The notes under the pieces are model-generated. The model was not told where the DNA came from, ran no database searches, and worked only from the letters and a program-made list of their open reading frames with translations. A program made the position numbers and the translations under genes. 64,000 nt of DNA from Luscinia megarhynchos (taxonomy: Eukaryota > Chordata > Aves > Passeriformes > Turdidae), in the NCBI GenBank assembly GCA_034336665.1, contig CM067589.1:4121290-4185289 (forward strand), read 5' to 3'. Shown one piece after another: positions 22,400 to 33,583 of this stretch (positions are counted from its first letter, which is position 1; each line of letters opens with the position of its first letter).

Positions 22400-22772
22400 C
22401 ACAGCATTTCCTGCCCTTACAAAAAGCCCAGCCAGCCCCTGCAGAGCAGCACCTCTGCCCAGCCATGGCCTCTCTCAGAGGGGCAGCAGAGGGCAGGCAG
22501 TGCCTTTCCCTGGATCCTGAGCCTCCCTGGGGTGCAGTGGCACAGCCCAGCCTGGCTCTGGCAGCTGGGACCTCAGGGGACAGGCTGTGGTTCTGTGTGC
22601 ATCCCAGCCAAACCCAGAGCAAGGAGGCTTGGTTTGGACACTCCCTGAAAGCAAAGTGCACCCCAGGCTATGGACACACAGAGATGACCAAAGCCCAGCC
22701 AGGCTGCTGCCCTCAGCCCCCCAAGGATGACCCCAAACACAACAGAAAGAGCAGCAGCAGCGTTGGGCTTAC

Positions 22773-22838
22773 GTGGCCTGACAGTGAGTCTGGTTCCAGA
22801 GCCAAAGGCAGGAGCAGAAACTCCTGATCCTGCACTCA
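22773..22838 (-). CDS. TRAJ: TRAJ segment (SAGSGVSAPAFGSGT)
   Basis: The J reads SAGSGVSAPAFGSGT then RLTVRP. Pro-Ala precedes the FGSG motif, unlike the usual K-x-T. The 12-RSS at 22839-22866 is CACAGCA, spacer 12, ACAAAAACC. The donor is GTAAG. Confidence 0.9.
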
Positions 22839-23179
22839 CACAGCATTTCCTCTCCTAACAAAAACCTGCCCTACACCTGCAGCCCTGGTCACCCACAGCC
22901 CAGCAGGCAGGGCTGAATGCCAGCACGGAGCCACAGCCTGAAGGGAAGAACTGCCACGATCTGCTGTGGGCTCGGGGGCACTCTGGGATTGTGGATGCAA
23001 ATCCTGTTTGGGAGCACTCCTGTCTCTGCCCAAAGCCCATCCTGGAAAAGAGAACAGACAGGGAACCCCAGACCTGGAGAGCCACCAGCCCAGGAAGTGT
23101 ATCCTGAAAATCTCACTGGGCATGGGGCAGTTTTGCCCCCCATGGAAGGGGTTAACAAGAAAGTGGGAGAACTTCTCAG

Positions 23180-23215
23180 CTGAAACTGGAAGCTGTGTCC
23201 CTGTGCCAGAGCTCA
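23180..23215 (-). pseudogene. Truncated TRAJ remnant (SSGTGTQLPVS)
   Basis: Next to a heptamer CACAGCA (23216-23222), 12-bp spacer and weak nonamer GCAAGAGCA is a shortened coding part reading SSGTGTQLPVS. The Phe of FGxG and the upstream residues are missing, and the expected donor reads CTGAG. I read it as a J with an internal deletion. Confidence 0.5.
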
Positions 23216-23485
23216 CACAGCAGTTTTCAGCTCAGCAAGAGCATAGGCTCATCCACAAGCTGAGAGAGAAAAGCAAGCCTTGCTGGCATGGCCATGCACA
23301 AAATGTCCTGGGCAGATGTGGCCAGGACCCCACACTGGGTATCTGACAGGGAGGGCAAGGATCACTGACAGGGAATTGAGGACATTGCTTTGTAAACCTC
23401 TCTTCAGCTCCTATCACTGGCATGACTTTTTGTATTTTTCTTTTTTATATCTACAATGCTGAGCAAGAAATGATTCAAACCTTAC

Positions 23486-23545
23486 TTGGTTTTACCCTTA
23501 GCTGCACTCCGCTTCCAAAGGTGAGTTTGTTTCCATAGCTGTTCA
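23486..23545 (-). CDS. TRAJ: TRAJ segment (NSYGNKLTFGSGV)
   Basis: The J reads NSYGNKLTFGSGV then QLRVKPS; Val replaces the usual Thr after FGSG. The 12-RSS at 23546-23573 is CACAGTG/ACAAAAACC, with a spacer nearly identical to that of the J at 2921. The donor is GTAAG. Confidence 0.92.
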
Positions 23546-23573
23546 CACAGTGTTTGCCTTCAAAACAAAAACC

Positions 23574-24376
23574 CTTTTTTCCTTCCTGTGCCTAACTAGG
23601 TCCTACTTGTCATTCTGTTGAACTTAGTCTACCCAAGAAACTCCTTGGCAATTTGAACTGCATTTCCTGTAAAGATTTTTCCTGGTTTATGGTCTCATTC
23701 AGTTTGGACAGAGATGGCCACTGACAGAAATTCTTCTCCTTCATTCATGCAAAGAAATCCTGCAGCACAAATTCCTCCTTCAGCATTAGATCAGCAGTAA
23801 AAGCAGAGATCTTCTCCTGGACCTTCCTGCACAGCTTCAAAACACTTTCCTTGATTCCCCAAACTTAAATTTCCCTGCCTGTTCCAACCTCTTTCCATGA
23901 CAGCCCAGCTTTTCTTTCTTTTTTAATTTTTTTGTCAAGGAGTGCAAACCTGGATGGAAACCTCTCTGTAGCCAAAGGTAGGAGCAAAAGAGCAAAGGCT
24001 AAGACAGTTTTCCCAGCAGAGAAGGAAATGCAGGCCCTGGGAATTAATGAGGACCTTGCCTGGGTTCTGGACAATTAACGGGCAGTGAGAGGTCTGCAGG
24101 TCTGGGAGGTTTCTAGCAACAGGCAGTAGTGAAGAAAACAACTAAAAATTTCACAACCCTCAGTCACACAAATGGGCACAAAAATATTCAGCCTCTCAAG
24201 TAGGTGTTCAGCCCCATAATGATTTTTTTTTTTAATCCTCTGATGCAAGGTTAATCTCTGACCTTCAGTTGCTCTCAGAGGGAATGAACACTGGAATTTA
24301 ATGGCTGTTTCAATGCTCTCCAGGAAAGAGGAATTAGGCTTTCCTATCCATAACTCCTTTCAGGCTCCCCACCTAC
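23574..24376. other. TRAJ spacer without a recognised segment
   Basis: About 800 bp. A faint J-like reading (PTFGYREVSIQV, near 23945-23985 on the minus strand) lacks any RSS or donor. Nothing else seen. Confidence 0.6.
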
Positions 24377-24433
24377 CTGGTTTCACTCTCAGCTCTGTCC
24401 CACTCCCAAAGGTCACTTTCCAACCAGAATTCA
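24377..24433 (-). CDS. TRAJ: TRAJ, 2-kb unit 1, type 1 (NSGWKVTFGSGT)
   Basis: The J reads NSGWKVTFGSGT then ELRVKP, two residues shorter than its sisters. The 12-RSS at 24434-24461 is CACAGTG, spacer ACACACTCACTA, ACAAAAACC. The donor is GTAGGT. Confidence 0.92.
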
Positions 24434-24743
24434 CACAGTGACACACTCACTAACAAAAACCACCCACCACTTCAGGGCCACACAAATGTGAGTTTTCCCA
24501 AAAGAGATCAAGGGGAAAACAGATGCCACCCTTGTCACATACATTTGAGTCTAAATTATGATGTTTTGCCAGCTGCATGCCTCTGATCTTTCCAGACAAA
24601 AACAATTCTGAATGAAGGAGAAATCCAAACTCTATTAGCATAACATAGTTGAAGCTCTTAGACAATTTCTGTCATGTTTAGGAGAGAGGAGAATCTCAGC
24701 CTCGTCCTTATAATGTGAAACAAAACTTTGGTTTTAGAAGTAC

Positions 24744-24805
24744 CTGATTTCAGAATTAGTTTTGTGCCTCTCCCAAAGGTGAATTCCCAGGAGACCCAGT
24801 TATCC
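24744..24805 (-). CDS. TRAJ: TRAJ, 2-kb unit 1, type 2 (DNWVSWEFTFGRGT)
   Basis: The J reads DNWVSWEFTFGRGT then KLILKS. The frame and FGRG are intact. The RSS at 24806-24833 is weak: heptamer CACGGAA, nonamer AGAAAAACG. The donor is GTACTT. Low recombination use is likely. Confidence 0.8.
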
Positions 24806-25468
24806 CACGGAAATCAACTTTTGAAGAAAAACGGTAAAGGAGAAAAGACTCAGCCTTTAATAGCCACAACACAAACTGTGACATTTCAAATGGAGATGAA
24901 ATTTCCACCACTTTTTAAAACAACTAACATGGCTGTTTCTAAAACTTCTCATGGTCTAAAGAAGGAGTCAGGCAGATCAGCCAGCCAGTCATTCTCAGAA
25001 GCTGAGCAAGGGACCAGAACCATTAGAGAAAGAAGGAAAGAAAAATTAAACAGACAGAAACTTGCAGAGAAAGTCAAGCTAGGTTCCTAATTTTTCTTGT
25101 TTGTTTAGTTGACAATGAATCCAGTAAGGGATGCAAAGCCAGGTCCCAGAAAACAGCTCTATCTCATCTGCAGAGTAAACAGAGGCTATGCATGTATGCT
25201 AACCTCAGTCATTCTCACCAGGAGGGTTCCTCTACCTGAGGTGCTCCACAGCACAAACACATTCACTGATTTTCAGCACAGGAGCAGTTTCAGAGCTGTT
25301 CCACTCCCAGCAACATGGCAAAGCAGTCAGAAGCCAATTGTTCAGAAAGTGCTCTCCTCCCCCATGTCCTCTTTCCTTCAAGTTGGAAAGAAGCTTTCCC
25401 CCCTGTATTCTAAGGAAGATCTAATAACAAAATCTAAAAGATTCAGTGCTTGGTGAGGAGATACTTAC

Positions 25469-25531
25469 TGGGCTTTACCAGCAGCCTGGTCCCACTTCCA
25501 AAGGTCAATTTGTTTGCATATCCTGAGTTCA
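25469..25531 (-). CDS. TRAJ: TRAJ, 2-kb unit 1, type 3 (NSGYANKLTFGSGT)
   Basis: The J reads NSGYANKLTFGSGT then RLLVKPS. The 12-RSS at 25532-25559 is CACAGTC/ACAAAAACC. The donor is GTAAG. Confidence 0.92.
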
Positions 25532-26412
25532 CACAGTCATACCCTCCCTTACAAAAACCCCCATGCTCTAGTGCACATTTCTGCTTCCAGGGCAGGAGAA
25601 TCTATTTGTCACCAACTCAAAACTATGTGACACTCAAAATGCCTGTTAGAGATCCCCCACAAAAGGAAGAGACTACTTCTACTTCTACTTCTACTCAGTC
25701 CTCTTGCAGGTTTTGTGTCAATACTTTTTACAGGTCAGGAATGATGAAGTGCCCTGATTGAGGGAGGCTTTGGCATAGCCAGGAATCAACTAAGGCCCTC
25801 CCTACAGAAATCACAGAGGTGACATCTCCTTTCAAAGCTGTGCTTTGGAAAGACAGACATTCCCAGGAGCTCTGCACTCCCCAGGCCTGAAGAGTTTTGC
25901 AGGGGAAGATGTGACTGGGGACAATACCTGGCAAGGACACCTGGCTCAGCATTTCACATAAGCAGGACTTCTGTAGGCATTTCTATATCTATTAATACAT
26001 ATTAAATCACTTTTTTATAATTGGACATGTTTATCAATCTTTGTCTCTCTCCTCAACCTCCCCTCTGCTTTTTTGGGCTCATGAACTATCAGCATGGCAT
26101 TACCATGCCCAGGGCACATTGTCTAAAGAGCAAATCCTCCTACTGGAAATGCTTCCAGGCAACAGAGGCTCTGGAAAAAACAACCCAAAAATGTCACAGC
26201 CCCCAGTGAATAAATGGGCTCAAGAAGATCCATTATCTCAAGGAGGTGTTCAGCTTCATAATGATGTTTTCCCCTCAGATTCAAGTTAACGCTCTGGCTT
26301 CCAGTTTCTCTCAGAAGGAAAGAACACTGGAATTTAATGTCTGTTTCAATGCTTTCCTGAAAAAAGGAATTAGGCTTTCCTATCCATAACTCCCTTCAGC
26401 TTCCCCACCTAC

Positions 26413-26475
26413 CTGGTTTCACTCTCAGCTCTGTTCCACTCCCAAAGGTCACTTTCCAGGCAGATGCTGAATTCA
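26413..26475 (-). CDS. TRAJ: TRAJ, 2-kb unit 2, type 1 (NSASAWKVTFGSGT)
   Basis: The J reads NSASAWKVTFGSGT then ELRVKP. The 12-RSS at 26476-26503 is CACAGTG/ACAAAAACC. Confidence 0.92.
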
Positions 26476-26783
26476 CACAGTGACACACTCACTAACAAAA
26501 ACCACCCACCACTTTGGGGCCACACAAAAATGAGTTTTCCAAATAAGATCAAGGGGAAAACAGATGCCACCCTTGTCACATACATTTGATCCTAAATTAT
26601 GATGTTTTGCCCGCTGCATACCTCTGATCTTTCCAGACAGAAACAATTCTGAATGCAGGAGAAATCAAGCTCTATTAGCATAACATAGTTGAAGTTCTTC
26701 TATAATTTTTGTCATGTTTAGGGGAGAGGAGAATCTCAGCCTCATCCTTATAATGTGAAACAAAATTTTGGTTTTAGAAGCAC

Positions 26784-26846
26784 CTGATTTCAGAATTAGT
26801 TTTGTGCCTCTCCCAAAAGTGAGTTTCCAGGAAGACCCAGTTATGC
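26784..26846 (-). CDS. TRAJ: TRAJ, 2-kb unit 2, type 2 (ITGSSWKLTFGRGT)
   Basis: The J reads ITGSSWKLTFGRGT then KLILKS. The heptamer at 26847-26853 is CATGGAA, which loses the C of CAC, and the nonamer is AGACAAACG. The donor is GTGCTT. Open, but the RSS is probably poor. Confidence 0.75.
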
Positions 26847-27512
26847 CATGGAAATCAACTTTTGAAGACAAACGGTAAAGGAGAAAAGACTCAGCTTTTA
26901 ATAGCCAAGACACATTCTCTGACATTTAAACAGAGATGAAATTTCCACCACTATTTAAAACTAATAACAGAGCTGTTTCTAAAACTTCTCATGGTCTAAA
27001 GAAGGAGTCAGGCAGATCAGCCAGCCACTCAATCTCAGCAGCTGAGCAAGGGACCAGAACCATTAGAGAAAGAAGGAAAGAAAAATTAATCAGACAGAAA
27101 CTTCCAGAGAAAGTCAAGCTAGGTTCCTAATTTTTCTTGTTTGTTTAGTTGACAATGAATCCAGTAAGGGATGCAAAGCCAGGTCCCAGAAAACAGCTCT
27201 ATCTCATCTTCTGAGTAAACAGAGGCTATGCATGTATGCTAACCTCAATCACTCTCCCCAGGATGGTTCCTCTACCTGAGGTGCTCCACAGCACAAACAC
27301 ATTCACTGAATTTCAGCACAGGAGCAGTTTCAGAGCTGTTCCACTCCCAGCAACATGGCAAAGCAGTCAGAAGCCAATTGTTCAGAAAGTGCTCTGCTCC
27401 CCCATGCCCTCTTTCCTGCATGTTGGAAAGAAGCCTTTCCCTCTGTATTCTAAGCAAGATCTAATAACAAAATCTAAAAGATTCAGTCTGTGCTTGGTGA
27501 GGAGATACTTAC

Positions 27513-27575
27513 TGGGCTTTACCAGCAGCCTGGTCCCACTTCCAAAGGCCGGGCTGCCTGCATATCCTGACAACA
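27513..27575 (-). CDS. TRAJ: TRAJ, 2-kb unit 2, type 3 (SGYAGSPAFGSGT)
   Basis: The J reads SGYAGSPAFGSGT then RLLVKPS. The Pro-Ala before FGSG differs from its sisters. The 12-RSS at 27576-27603 is CACACTC, spacer 12, ACAAAAACC. The donor is GTAAG. Confidence 0.9.
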
Positions 27576-28437
27576 CACACTCACACACCCCCTTACAAAA
27601 ACCCCCATGCTCTAGTGCACATCTCAGCCTCCAGGGCAGGAGAATCTATTTGTCTCCAACTGAAATCCCTGTGTAAAATGCCTGTTGGAGATCCCCCACA
27701 AAAGGAAGGGACTACTTCTACTACTACTTCTACTCTGTCCCCTTGCAGGTTTTGTGTCAATACTTTTTACAGGTCAGGAATGATGAAGTGCCCTGATTTA
27801 GGGAGGCTTTGGCATAGCCAGGAATCAACTAAGGCCCTCCCTACAGAAATCACAGAGGTCACATCTCTTTTCAAAGCTGTGCTTTGGAAAGACAGACATT
27901 CCCAGGAGCTCTGCACTCCCCAGGCCTGAAGAGATTTGCAGGGGAAGATGTGACTGGGGACACCTGGCTCAGCATTTCACATAAGCAGGACTTCTGCAGG
28001 CATTTCTATAACTGTTAATACATATTAAATCACTTTTTATTTTAAGACAAGTTTATAAATCTTTGTCTCTCTCCTCAACCTCCCCTCTGCTTTTTTGCAC
28101 TCATGGACTATCAGCATGGCATTACCATGCCTGTGGCACATTGTCTAAAGAACAAATCCTCCTCCTGGAAATGCTTCCAGGCACCAGAGGCTTTGAAAAA
28201 AACAACTGAAAAATGTCACAGCCCTCAGTGACACAAATGGGCACAAGAATATTCAGCCTCTCAAGTACGTATCCAGCTCCGTAATGATTTCTTTTTTCCT
28301 CAGATTCAAGGTTAAACTCTGACCTTTGGTTGCTCTCAGAAGGAAAGAACAATGGAATTTAATGGCTGTTTCAATGCTCTCCTGGAAAGAGGAATTAGGC
28401 TTTCCTATCCATAACTCCCTTCAGCTTCCCCACCTAC

Positions 28438-28500
28438 CTGGTTTCACTCTCAGCTGTGTTCCACTCCCAAAAGTCACTTTCCTGCCAGATCCTGAATTCA
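28438..28500 (-). CDS. TRAJ: TRAJ, 2-kb unit 3, type 1 (NSGSGRKVTFGSGT)
   Basis: The J reads NSGSGRKVTFGSGT then QLRVKP. The 12-RSS at 28501-28528 is CACAATG/ACAAAAACC. Confidence 0.9.
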
Positions 28501-28809
28501 CACAATGACACACTCACTAACAAAAACCACCCACCACTTCGGGTCCAGACAAAAATGAGTTTTCCAAAAGAGATCAAGGGGAAAACAGATGCCACCTTTA
28601 TCACATACATTTGAGCCTAAATTAGGATGTTTTGCCTGCTGCATACCTCTGTTGTTTCCAGACAGAAACAATTCTGAATGCAGGAGAAATCCAAACTCTA
28701 TTAGCATAACATAGTTCAAATTCTTCTACAATTTTTGTAATGTTTAGGAGATAGAAGAATCTCAGCCTTGTCCTTATAATGTGAAACAACTGTTTGTTTT
28801 TAGTTGTAC

Positions 28810-28871
28810 CTGATTTCAGAATTAGTTTTGTGCCTGTCCCAAAGGTGAGTTCCCAGGAAGATCAATTATCC
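28810..28871 (-). pseudogene. TRAJ: TRAJ, 2-kb unit 3, type 2 with a stop
   Basis: It aligns with the sisters at 24744 and 26784 but reads DN-stop-SSWELTFGTGT. The in-frame TGA lies in the CDR3 part and could in principle be trimmed away during joining. The RSS at 28872-28899 is degenerate (CTCAGTA/ACCAAAATG). I call it non-functional or nearly so. Confidence 0.8.
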
Positions 28872-29539
28872 CTCAGTAATCAACCTTTACACCAAAATGG
28901 TAAAAGAGAAAAAGCCTCAGCCTTTAACAGCCACAATCCAACCTGTGACATTTCAAATGGGGATGAAATTTCCACCACTTTTTGAAACGACTAAGAGAGC
29001 TGTTTCTAAAACTTCTCATGGTCTAAAGAAGGAGTCAGGCAGATCAGCCAGCCAGTCATTCTCAGAAGCTGAGCAAGGGACCAGAATCATTAGAGAAAGA
29101 AGGAAAGAAAAATTAATCAGACAGAAACTTCCAGAGAAAACCAGTCTAAGGTCCTAATTTTTCTTCTTTTTGTAGTTGACAATGAATCCAGTAAGGGATG
29201 CAAAGCCAGGTCCCAGAAAACAGCTCTATCTCATCTTCTGAGTAAACAGAGGCTATTCATGCATGCTAACCTCAATCACTCTCCCCAGGAGGGTTCCTCT
29301 ACCTGAGGTGCTCCACAGCACAAACACATTCACTGATTTTCAGCACAGGAGCAGTTTCAGAGCTGTTCCACTCCCAGCAACATGGCAAAGCAGTCAGAAG
29401 CCAATTGTTCAGAATGTGCTCTCCTCCCCCATGCCCTCTTTCCTGCAAGTTGTAAAGAAGCTTTTCCCTCTGTATTCTAAGGAAGATCTAATAACAAAAT
29501 CTAAAAGATTCAGTCTGTTCTAGGTGAGGAGATACTTAC

Positions 29540-29602
29540 TGGGCTTTACCAGCAGCCTGGTCCCACTTCCAAAGGTCAGTTTGTTTGCATTTCCTGAGTA
29601 TA
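29540..29602 (-). CDS. TRAJ: TRAJ, 2-kb unit 3, type 3 (YSGNANKLTFGSGT)
   Basis: The J reads YSGNANKLTFGSGT then RLLVKPS. The 12-RSS at 29603-29630 is CACAGTC/ACAAAAACC. Confidence 0.92.
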
Positions 29603-30481
29603 CACAGTCATACCCTCCCTTACAAAAACCCCCATGCTCTAGTGCACATTTCTGCTTCCAGAGCAGGAGAATCTATTTGTCAACAACTCAAATCTCTGTG
29701 CAAAATTCCTCTTACAGATCCCCACAAAAGGAAGGGACTACTTCTACTACTACTTCTACTCTGTCCTCTTGCAGGTTTTGTGTCAATACTTTTTACAGGT
29801 CAGGAATGATGAAGTGCCCTGATTGAGGGAGGCTTTGGCATAGCCAGCAATCAACTAAGGCCCTCCCTACAGAAATCACAGAGGTGACATCTCCTTTCAA
29901 AGCTGTGCTTTGGAAAGACAGACATTCCCAGGAGCTCTGCTCTCCCCAGGCCGGAAGAGTTTTGCAGGGGAAGATGTGACTGGGGACAATACCTGGCAAA
30001 GACACCAGGCTCAGCATTTCACATAAGCAGGACTTCTGTAGGCTTTTATCTATATCTTAATACATATTAAATTACTTTTTTATTATAAGACAAGTTTATC
30101 AATCTTTGTCTCTCTCCTCAACTTCCCCTCTGCTCCTTTGGGCTCATAGACTATCAGCATGGCATTATCATGCCCAGGGCACATTGTCTAAAGAGCAAAT
30201 CCTCCTCCTGGAAATGCTTCCAGGCACCAGAGGCTTTGAAAAAAACAACTGAAAAATGTCACAGCCCTCAGTGACACAAATGGGCACAAGAATATTCAGC
30301 CTCTCAAGTAGGTGTTCAGCTACACAATGTTTTTTTTTTTTCCTTGATGCAAGGTTAAGCTCTGACCTCCAGTTTCTCTCAGAAGGAAAGTACAATGGAA
30401 TTTCAATGGCTGTTTCAATGCTTTCCTGAGAAGAGGAATTAGGATTTCCTATCCATAACTCCCTTCAGGTTCCCCACCTAC

Positions 30482-30544
30482 CTGGTTTCACTCTCAGCTG
30501 TGTTCCACTCCCAAAGGTCACTTTCCAGCCAGATCCTGAATTCA
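30482..30544 (-). CDS. TRAJ: TRAJ, 2-kb unit 4, type 1 (NSGSGWKVTFGSGT)
   Basis: The J reads NSGSGWKVTFGSGT then QLRVKP. The 12-RSS at 30545-30572 is CACAGTG/ACAAAAACC. Confidence 0.92.
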
Positions 30545-30852
30545 CACAGTGACACACTCACTAACAAAAACCACCCACCACTTTGGGGCCACACAAATGT
30601 GAGTTTTCCAAAAGAGATCAAGAAGCAAAACAGATGCCACCCCTGTCACATATATTTGAGTTTAAATTAGGTTGTTTTGCCAGCTGCATACCTCTGATGT
30701 TTCCAGACAGAAACAATTCTTAATGAAGGAGAAATCCAAGCGCAATGAGCATAATGTAGTTGAAGTTCTTCTACAATTTTTGTCATGTTTAGTAGAGCTG
30801 TATCTCAGTCTCCTCCTTATAATGTGAAAGAACCATTTGTTTTTAGGAGTAC

Positions 30853-30915
30853 CTGATTTCAGAATTTGTGTTTTGCCTATCCAATAGATGAGTCTCCAGC
30901 AACACCTTGTTATCT
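30853..30915 (-). pseudogene. TRAJ: TRAJ, 2-kb unit 4, type 2, motif lost
   Basis: The aligned reading is ITRCCWRLIYWIGKT then QILKS: the Phe-Gly of FGxG has become Tyr-Trp, and a free Cys pair appears. The heptamer is CACAGTA and the nonamer AAAAAAATG (30916-30943). The donor GTACTC remains. Likely a pseudogene. Confidence 0.8.
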
Positions 30916-31582
30916 CACAGTAATCAACTTTTATAAAAAAATGGTAAAGGAGAAAAGCATCAGCCTTTAACAGCCAGAATAAACCCTTAGGCATTTCAAA
31001 TGGGGATGGAATTTCCACTACTTTTTAAAACAACTAATAGAGCTGTTTCTAAAAATTCTCGTGGTCTAAAGAAGGAGTCAGGCAGATCAGCCACCCAGTC
31101 AATTTCAGCAGCTGAGTAAGGGACCAGAACCATTAGAGAAAGAAGGAAAGAAAAATTAATCAGACAGAAACTTCCAGAGAAAGTCAAGCTAGGTTCCTAA
31201 TTTTTCTTGTTTGTTTAGTTGACAATGAATCCAGTAAGGGATGCAAAGCCAGGTCCCAGAAAACAGCTCTATCTCATCTGCTGAGTAAACAAAGGCTATT
31301 CATGTATGCTAACCTCAATCACTCTCCCCAGGAGGGTTCCTCTACCTGAGGTGCTCCACAGCACAAACACATTCACTGATTTTCAGCACAGGAGCAGTTT
31401 CAGAGCTGTTCCACTCCAAGCAACATGGCAAAGCAGTCAGAAGCCAATTGTTCAGAAAGTGCTCTCCTCCCCCATGCCCTCTTTCCTGCAGGTTGGAAAG
31501 AAGCTTTTCCCTCTGTATTCTAAGGAAGACCTAATAACAAAATCTAAAAGATTCAGTCTGTGCTTGGTGAGGAGATACTTAC

Positions 31583-31645
31583 TGGGCTTTACCAGCAGCC
31601 TGGTCCCACTTCCAAAGGTCACTCTCTCTGCACTTCCTGAGTTCA
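31583..31645 (-). CDS. TRAJ: TRAJ, 2-kb unit 4, type 3 (NSGSAERVTFGSGT)
   Basis: The J reads NSGSAERVTFGSGT then RLLVKPS. The 12-RSS at 31646-31673 is CACAGTC/ACAAAAACC. Confidence 0.92.
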
Positions 31646-32681
31646 CACAGTCAAACCCTCCTTTACAAAAACCCCCATGCTCTAGTGCACATTTTAGCTT
31701 CCATGGCAGGAGACATTATTTCTCATGAACTCAAAACTCTGTGTAAAATGCCTCTTGGAGATCTCCACAAAATGAAGGGACTATTTTGACTACTACTTCT
31801 ACTCTGTCCTTTTGCAGATTTTGTGTTAATACTTTTACAGGTCAGGAATGCTGACGTGCCCTGATTGTGGGAGGCTTTGGCATAGTCAGGAATCAACTAA
31901 GGCCCTACTTACAGAAATCACTGAGTTCATGTCTCCTTTCAAAGCTGTGCTTTGGAAAGACAGACATTCCCAGGAACTCTGCTCTCCCCAGGCCTGAAGA
32001 GTTTTGCAGGGGAAGATGTGACTGGGGACAATACCTGGCAAGGACACCTGGCTCAGAATTTCACATAAGCAGGACTTCTGTAGGCTTTTGTATGTCTGGT
32101 AATACATATTAAATCACTTTTTTCTATAGGAGAGAGACTTGCCATTTCTCTGAAGAGCCATCTTATCCTTACTTGCTCATGTAATTCCACATATGCGTAG
32201 AACTTGTAGTGCTCTTCAAAAGGGATAAATGTGAAAAGCACTAGGAAAATCCATTCTTTTGCATTGTCTGCATTATCTCCTTCTACCAAGGAACACTATG
32301 AAGATCAATTTAAGAATTCACACAGCTCTGTAGTTTGGTAAAAGATTTGCCATCAGCGTGGCCCTCCATGCTGATTTACCTGATTTCCATTTTTCTGGGA
32401 ATTTAGTCCTTGCATCCTTTGTGTGAGTAGAAACTTACTGTAATTCCTGGAAAGACTCCTCTCATAACACATGAACTGTCAGATGTTAAAAAAAACCCCC
32501 AGACTTCTTACTGTGCTATTGCCACTAAATGCTTCAGTCAAACTCCAATTCAAACAATTCAGGCCCAGAAGCAGTATATATGGATGGAGATTCCCCTCCC
32601 AGGGTAATTAAATATTGCTGATTCCAAGCATCTGATTCTCCAATACTTCCCAAAACACTCATGTTCAGGTCATGCACTTAC

Positions 32682-32747
32682 TTGGTTTAACACTGAGCCT
32701 CGTTCCTTTTCCAAATTGCAGCTTTGCAAGGTTGCTTCCTGGAGTGA
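32682..32747 (-). CDS. TRAJ: TRAJ segment (PGSNLAKLQFGKGT)
   Basis: The J reads TPGSNLAKLQFGKGT then RLSVKPS, close in style to mammalian TRAJ. The 12-RSS at 32748-32775 is CACATCA, spacer 12, GCAAAAACC. The donor is GTAAG. It is the first of the diverged, non-repeated J segments. Confidence 0.9.
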
Positions 32748-32775
32748 CACATCATTCAATTCCTTTGCAAAAACC

Positions 32776-33530
32776 CTTCCTGCTCTGCAAATGCACACAA
32801 ACCAGGAAAACTTCTGCTCTGTGATGGTTTCTGAACTCAGATAATCCCCTCCCAGATTTCCTGAACCTGGCAAAGAAAATCTAGGCATATATATGGCATC
32901 TTAATAAAATGTTTCCATTCTGTAAGCAACCTGGGCAGGAAAATGCTTCCATCTTAACTGCAAACCTCCATTCCTTGTTCTTCACTAAAAATTCAGACAT
33001 CTGCTCACTGAAATATAAAGATGAGAAAGAGAACTTGCCTTACAGTCAGATAATTAACCATCCTCCTAACGAGGTTCTGTGATGGATATGCCCTTTTCAG
33101 CTCTTTGTAGCATATCCTGATTTGTTCTGCACATATTTAAGTGGGTGATTTGCTTATGGGAGATTTTCAGAAATGTACTAATGGAGATCTCCTGTACCAA
33201 CCCCATGTAGTTCTCCCTCCTGCACCCACTCAGGGCACACATCACTCACTGCATCCTGAATGACATCCACATCAAACCAAGTCTGGAGCTGAATTAACCT
33301 GCACATTGTGGTGCTCACTTGGGTGTGCCTTGGCTTTCCTCCTCTCATTTTCTACACACCACTTTTCATTACCAGCATTCTTTTTCCCTGCAGGGAGTAT
33401 TTCCTGACATTTAGAAAAGAGAAGTGCTTCCCACAGAATTCAGCAAAAACCACAGCTTCTCACCTGTGAATCCAAAGCACAATCTGACAGAAAACACCAT
33501 TCTGATCCCAAATCAGCAATGGGGACTTAC
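32776..33530. other. TRAJ spacer without a recognised segment
   Basis: About 750 bp with no FGxG motif, RSS or donor combination that I can support. Confidence 0.6.
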
Positions 33531-33583
33531 TGAGATATTGAGCCTGATCTCAACATAGGCAGAAAAACCAAGTGTAAGACTCC
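33531..33583 (-). pseudogene. Possible decayed TRAJ
   Basis: A TAAGT-type donor is preceded on the minus strand by a reading LGFSAYVEIRLNIS, which has a J-like RLxI end but no FGxG. A weak RSS (TGCAGTG, spacer 12, ACAACTGAA) lies at 33584-33611. It may be an old J or chance. Confidence 0.35.

Larger units (their letters stand above)
24377..32130. repeat. Four-copy tandem array of a 2.03-2.04 kb three-J unit
   Basis: Three J types recur in fixed order: spacings of the first type are 2036, 2025 and 2044 bp, of the second 2040, 2026 and 2043 bp, and of the third 2044, 2027 and 2043 bp. The fourth unit breaks off near 32130. The non-J parts also recur. Confidence 0.93.

Noticed and set aside
23935..23995. 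J-like reading PTFGYREVSIQV on the minus strand
   Set aside because: No heptamer/nonamer pair at 12 bp and no donor.
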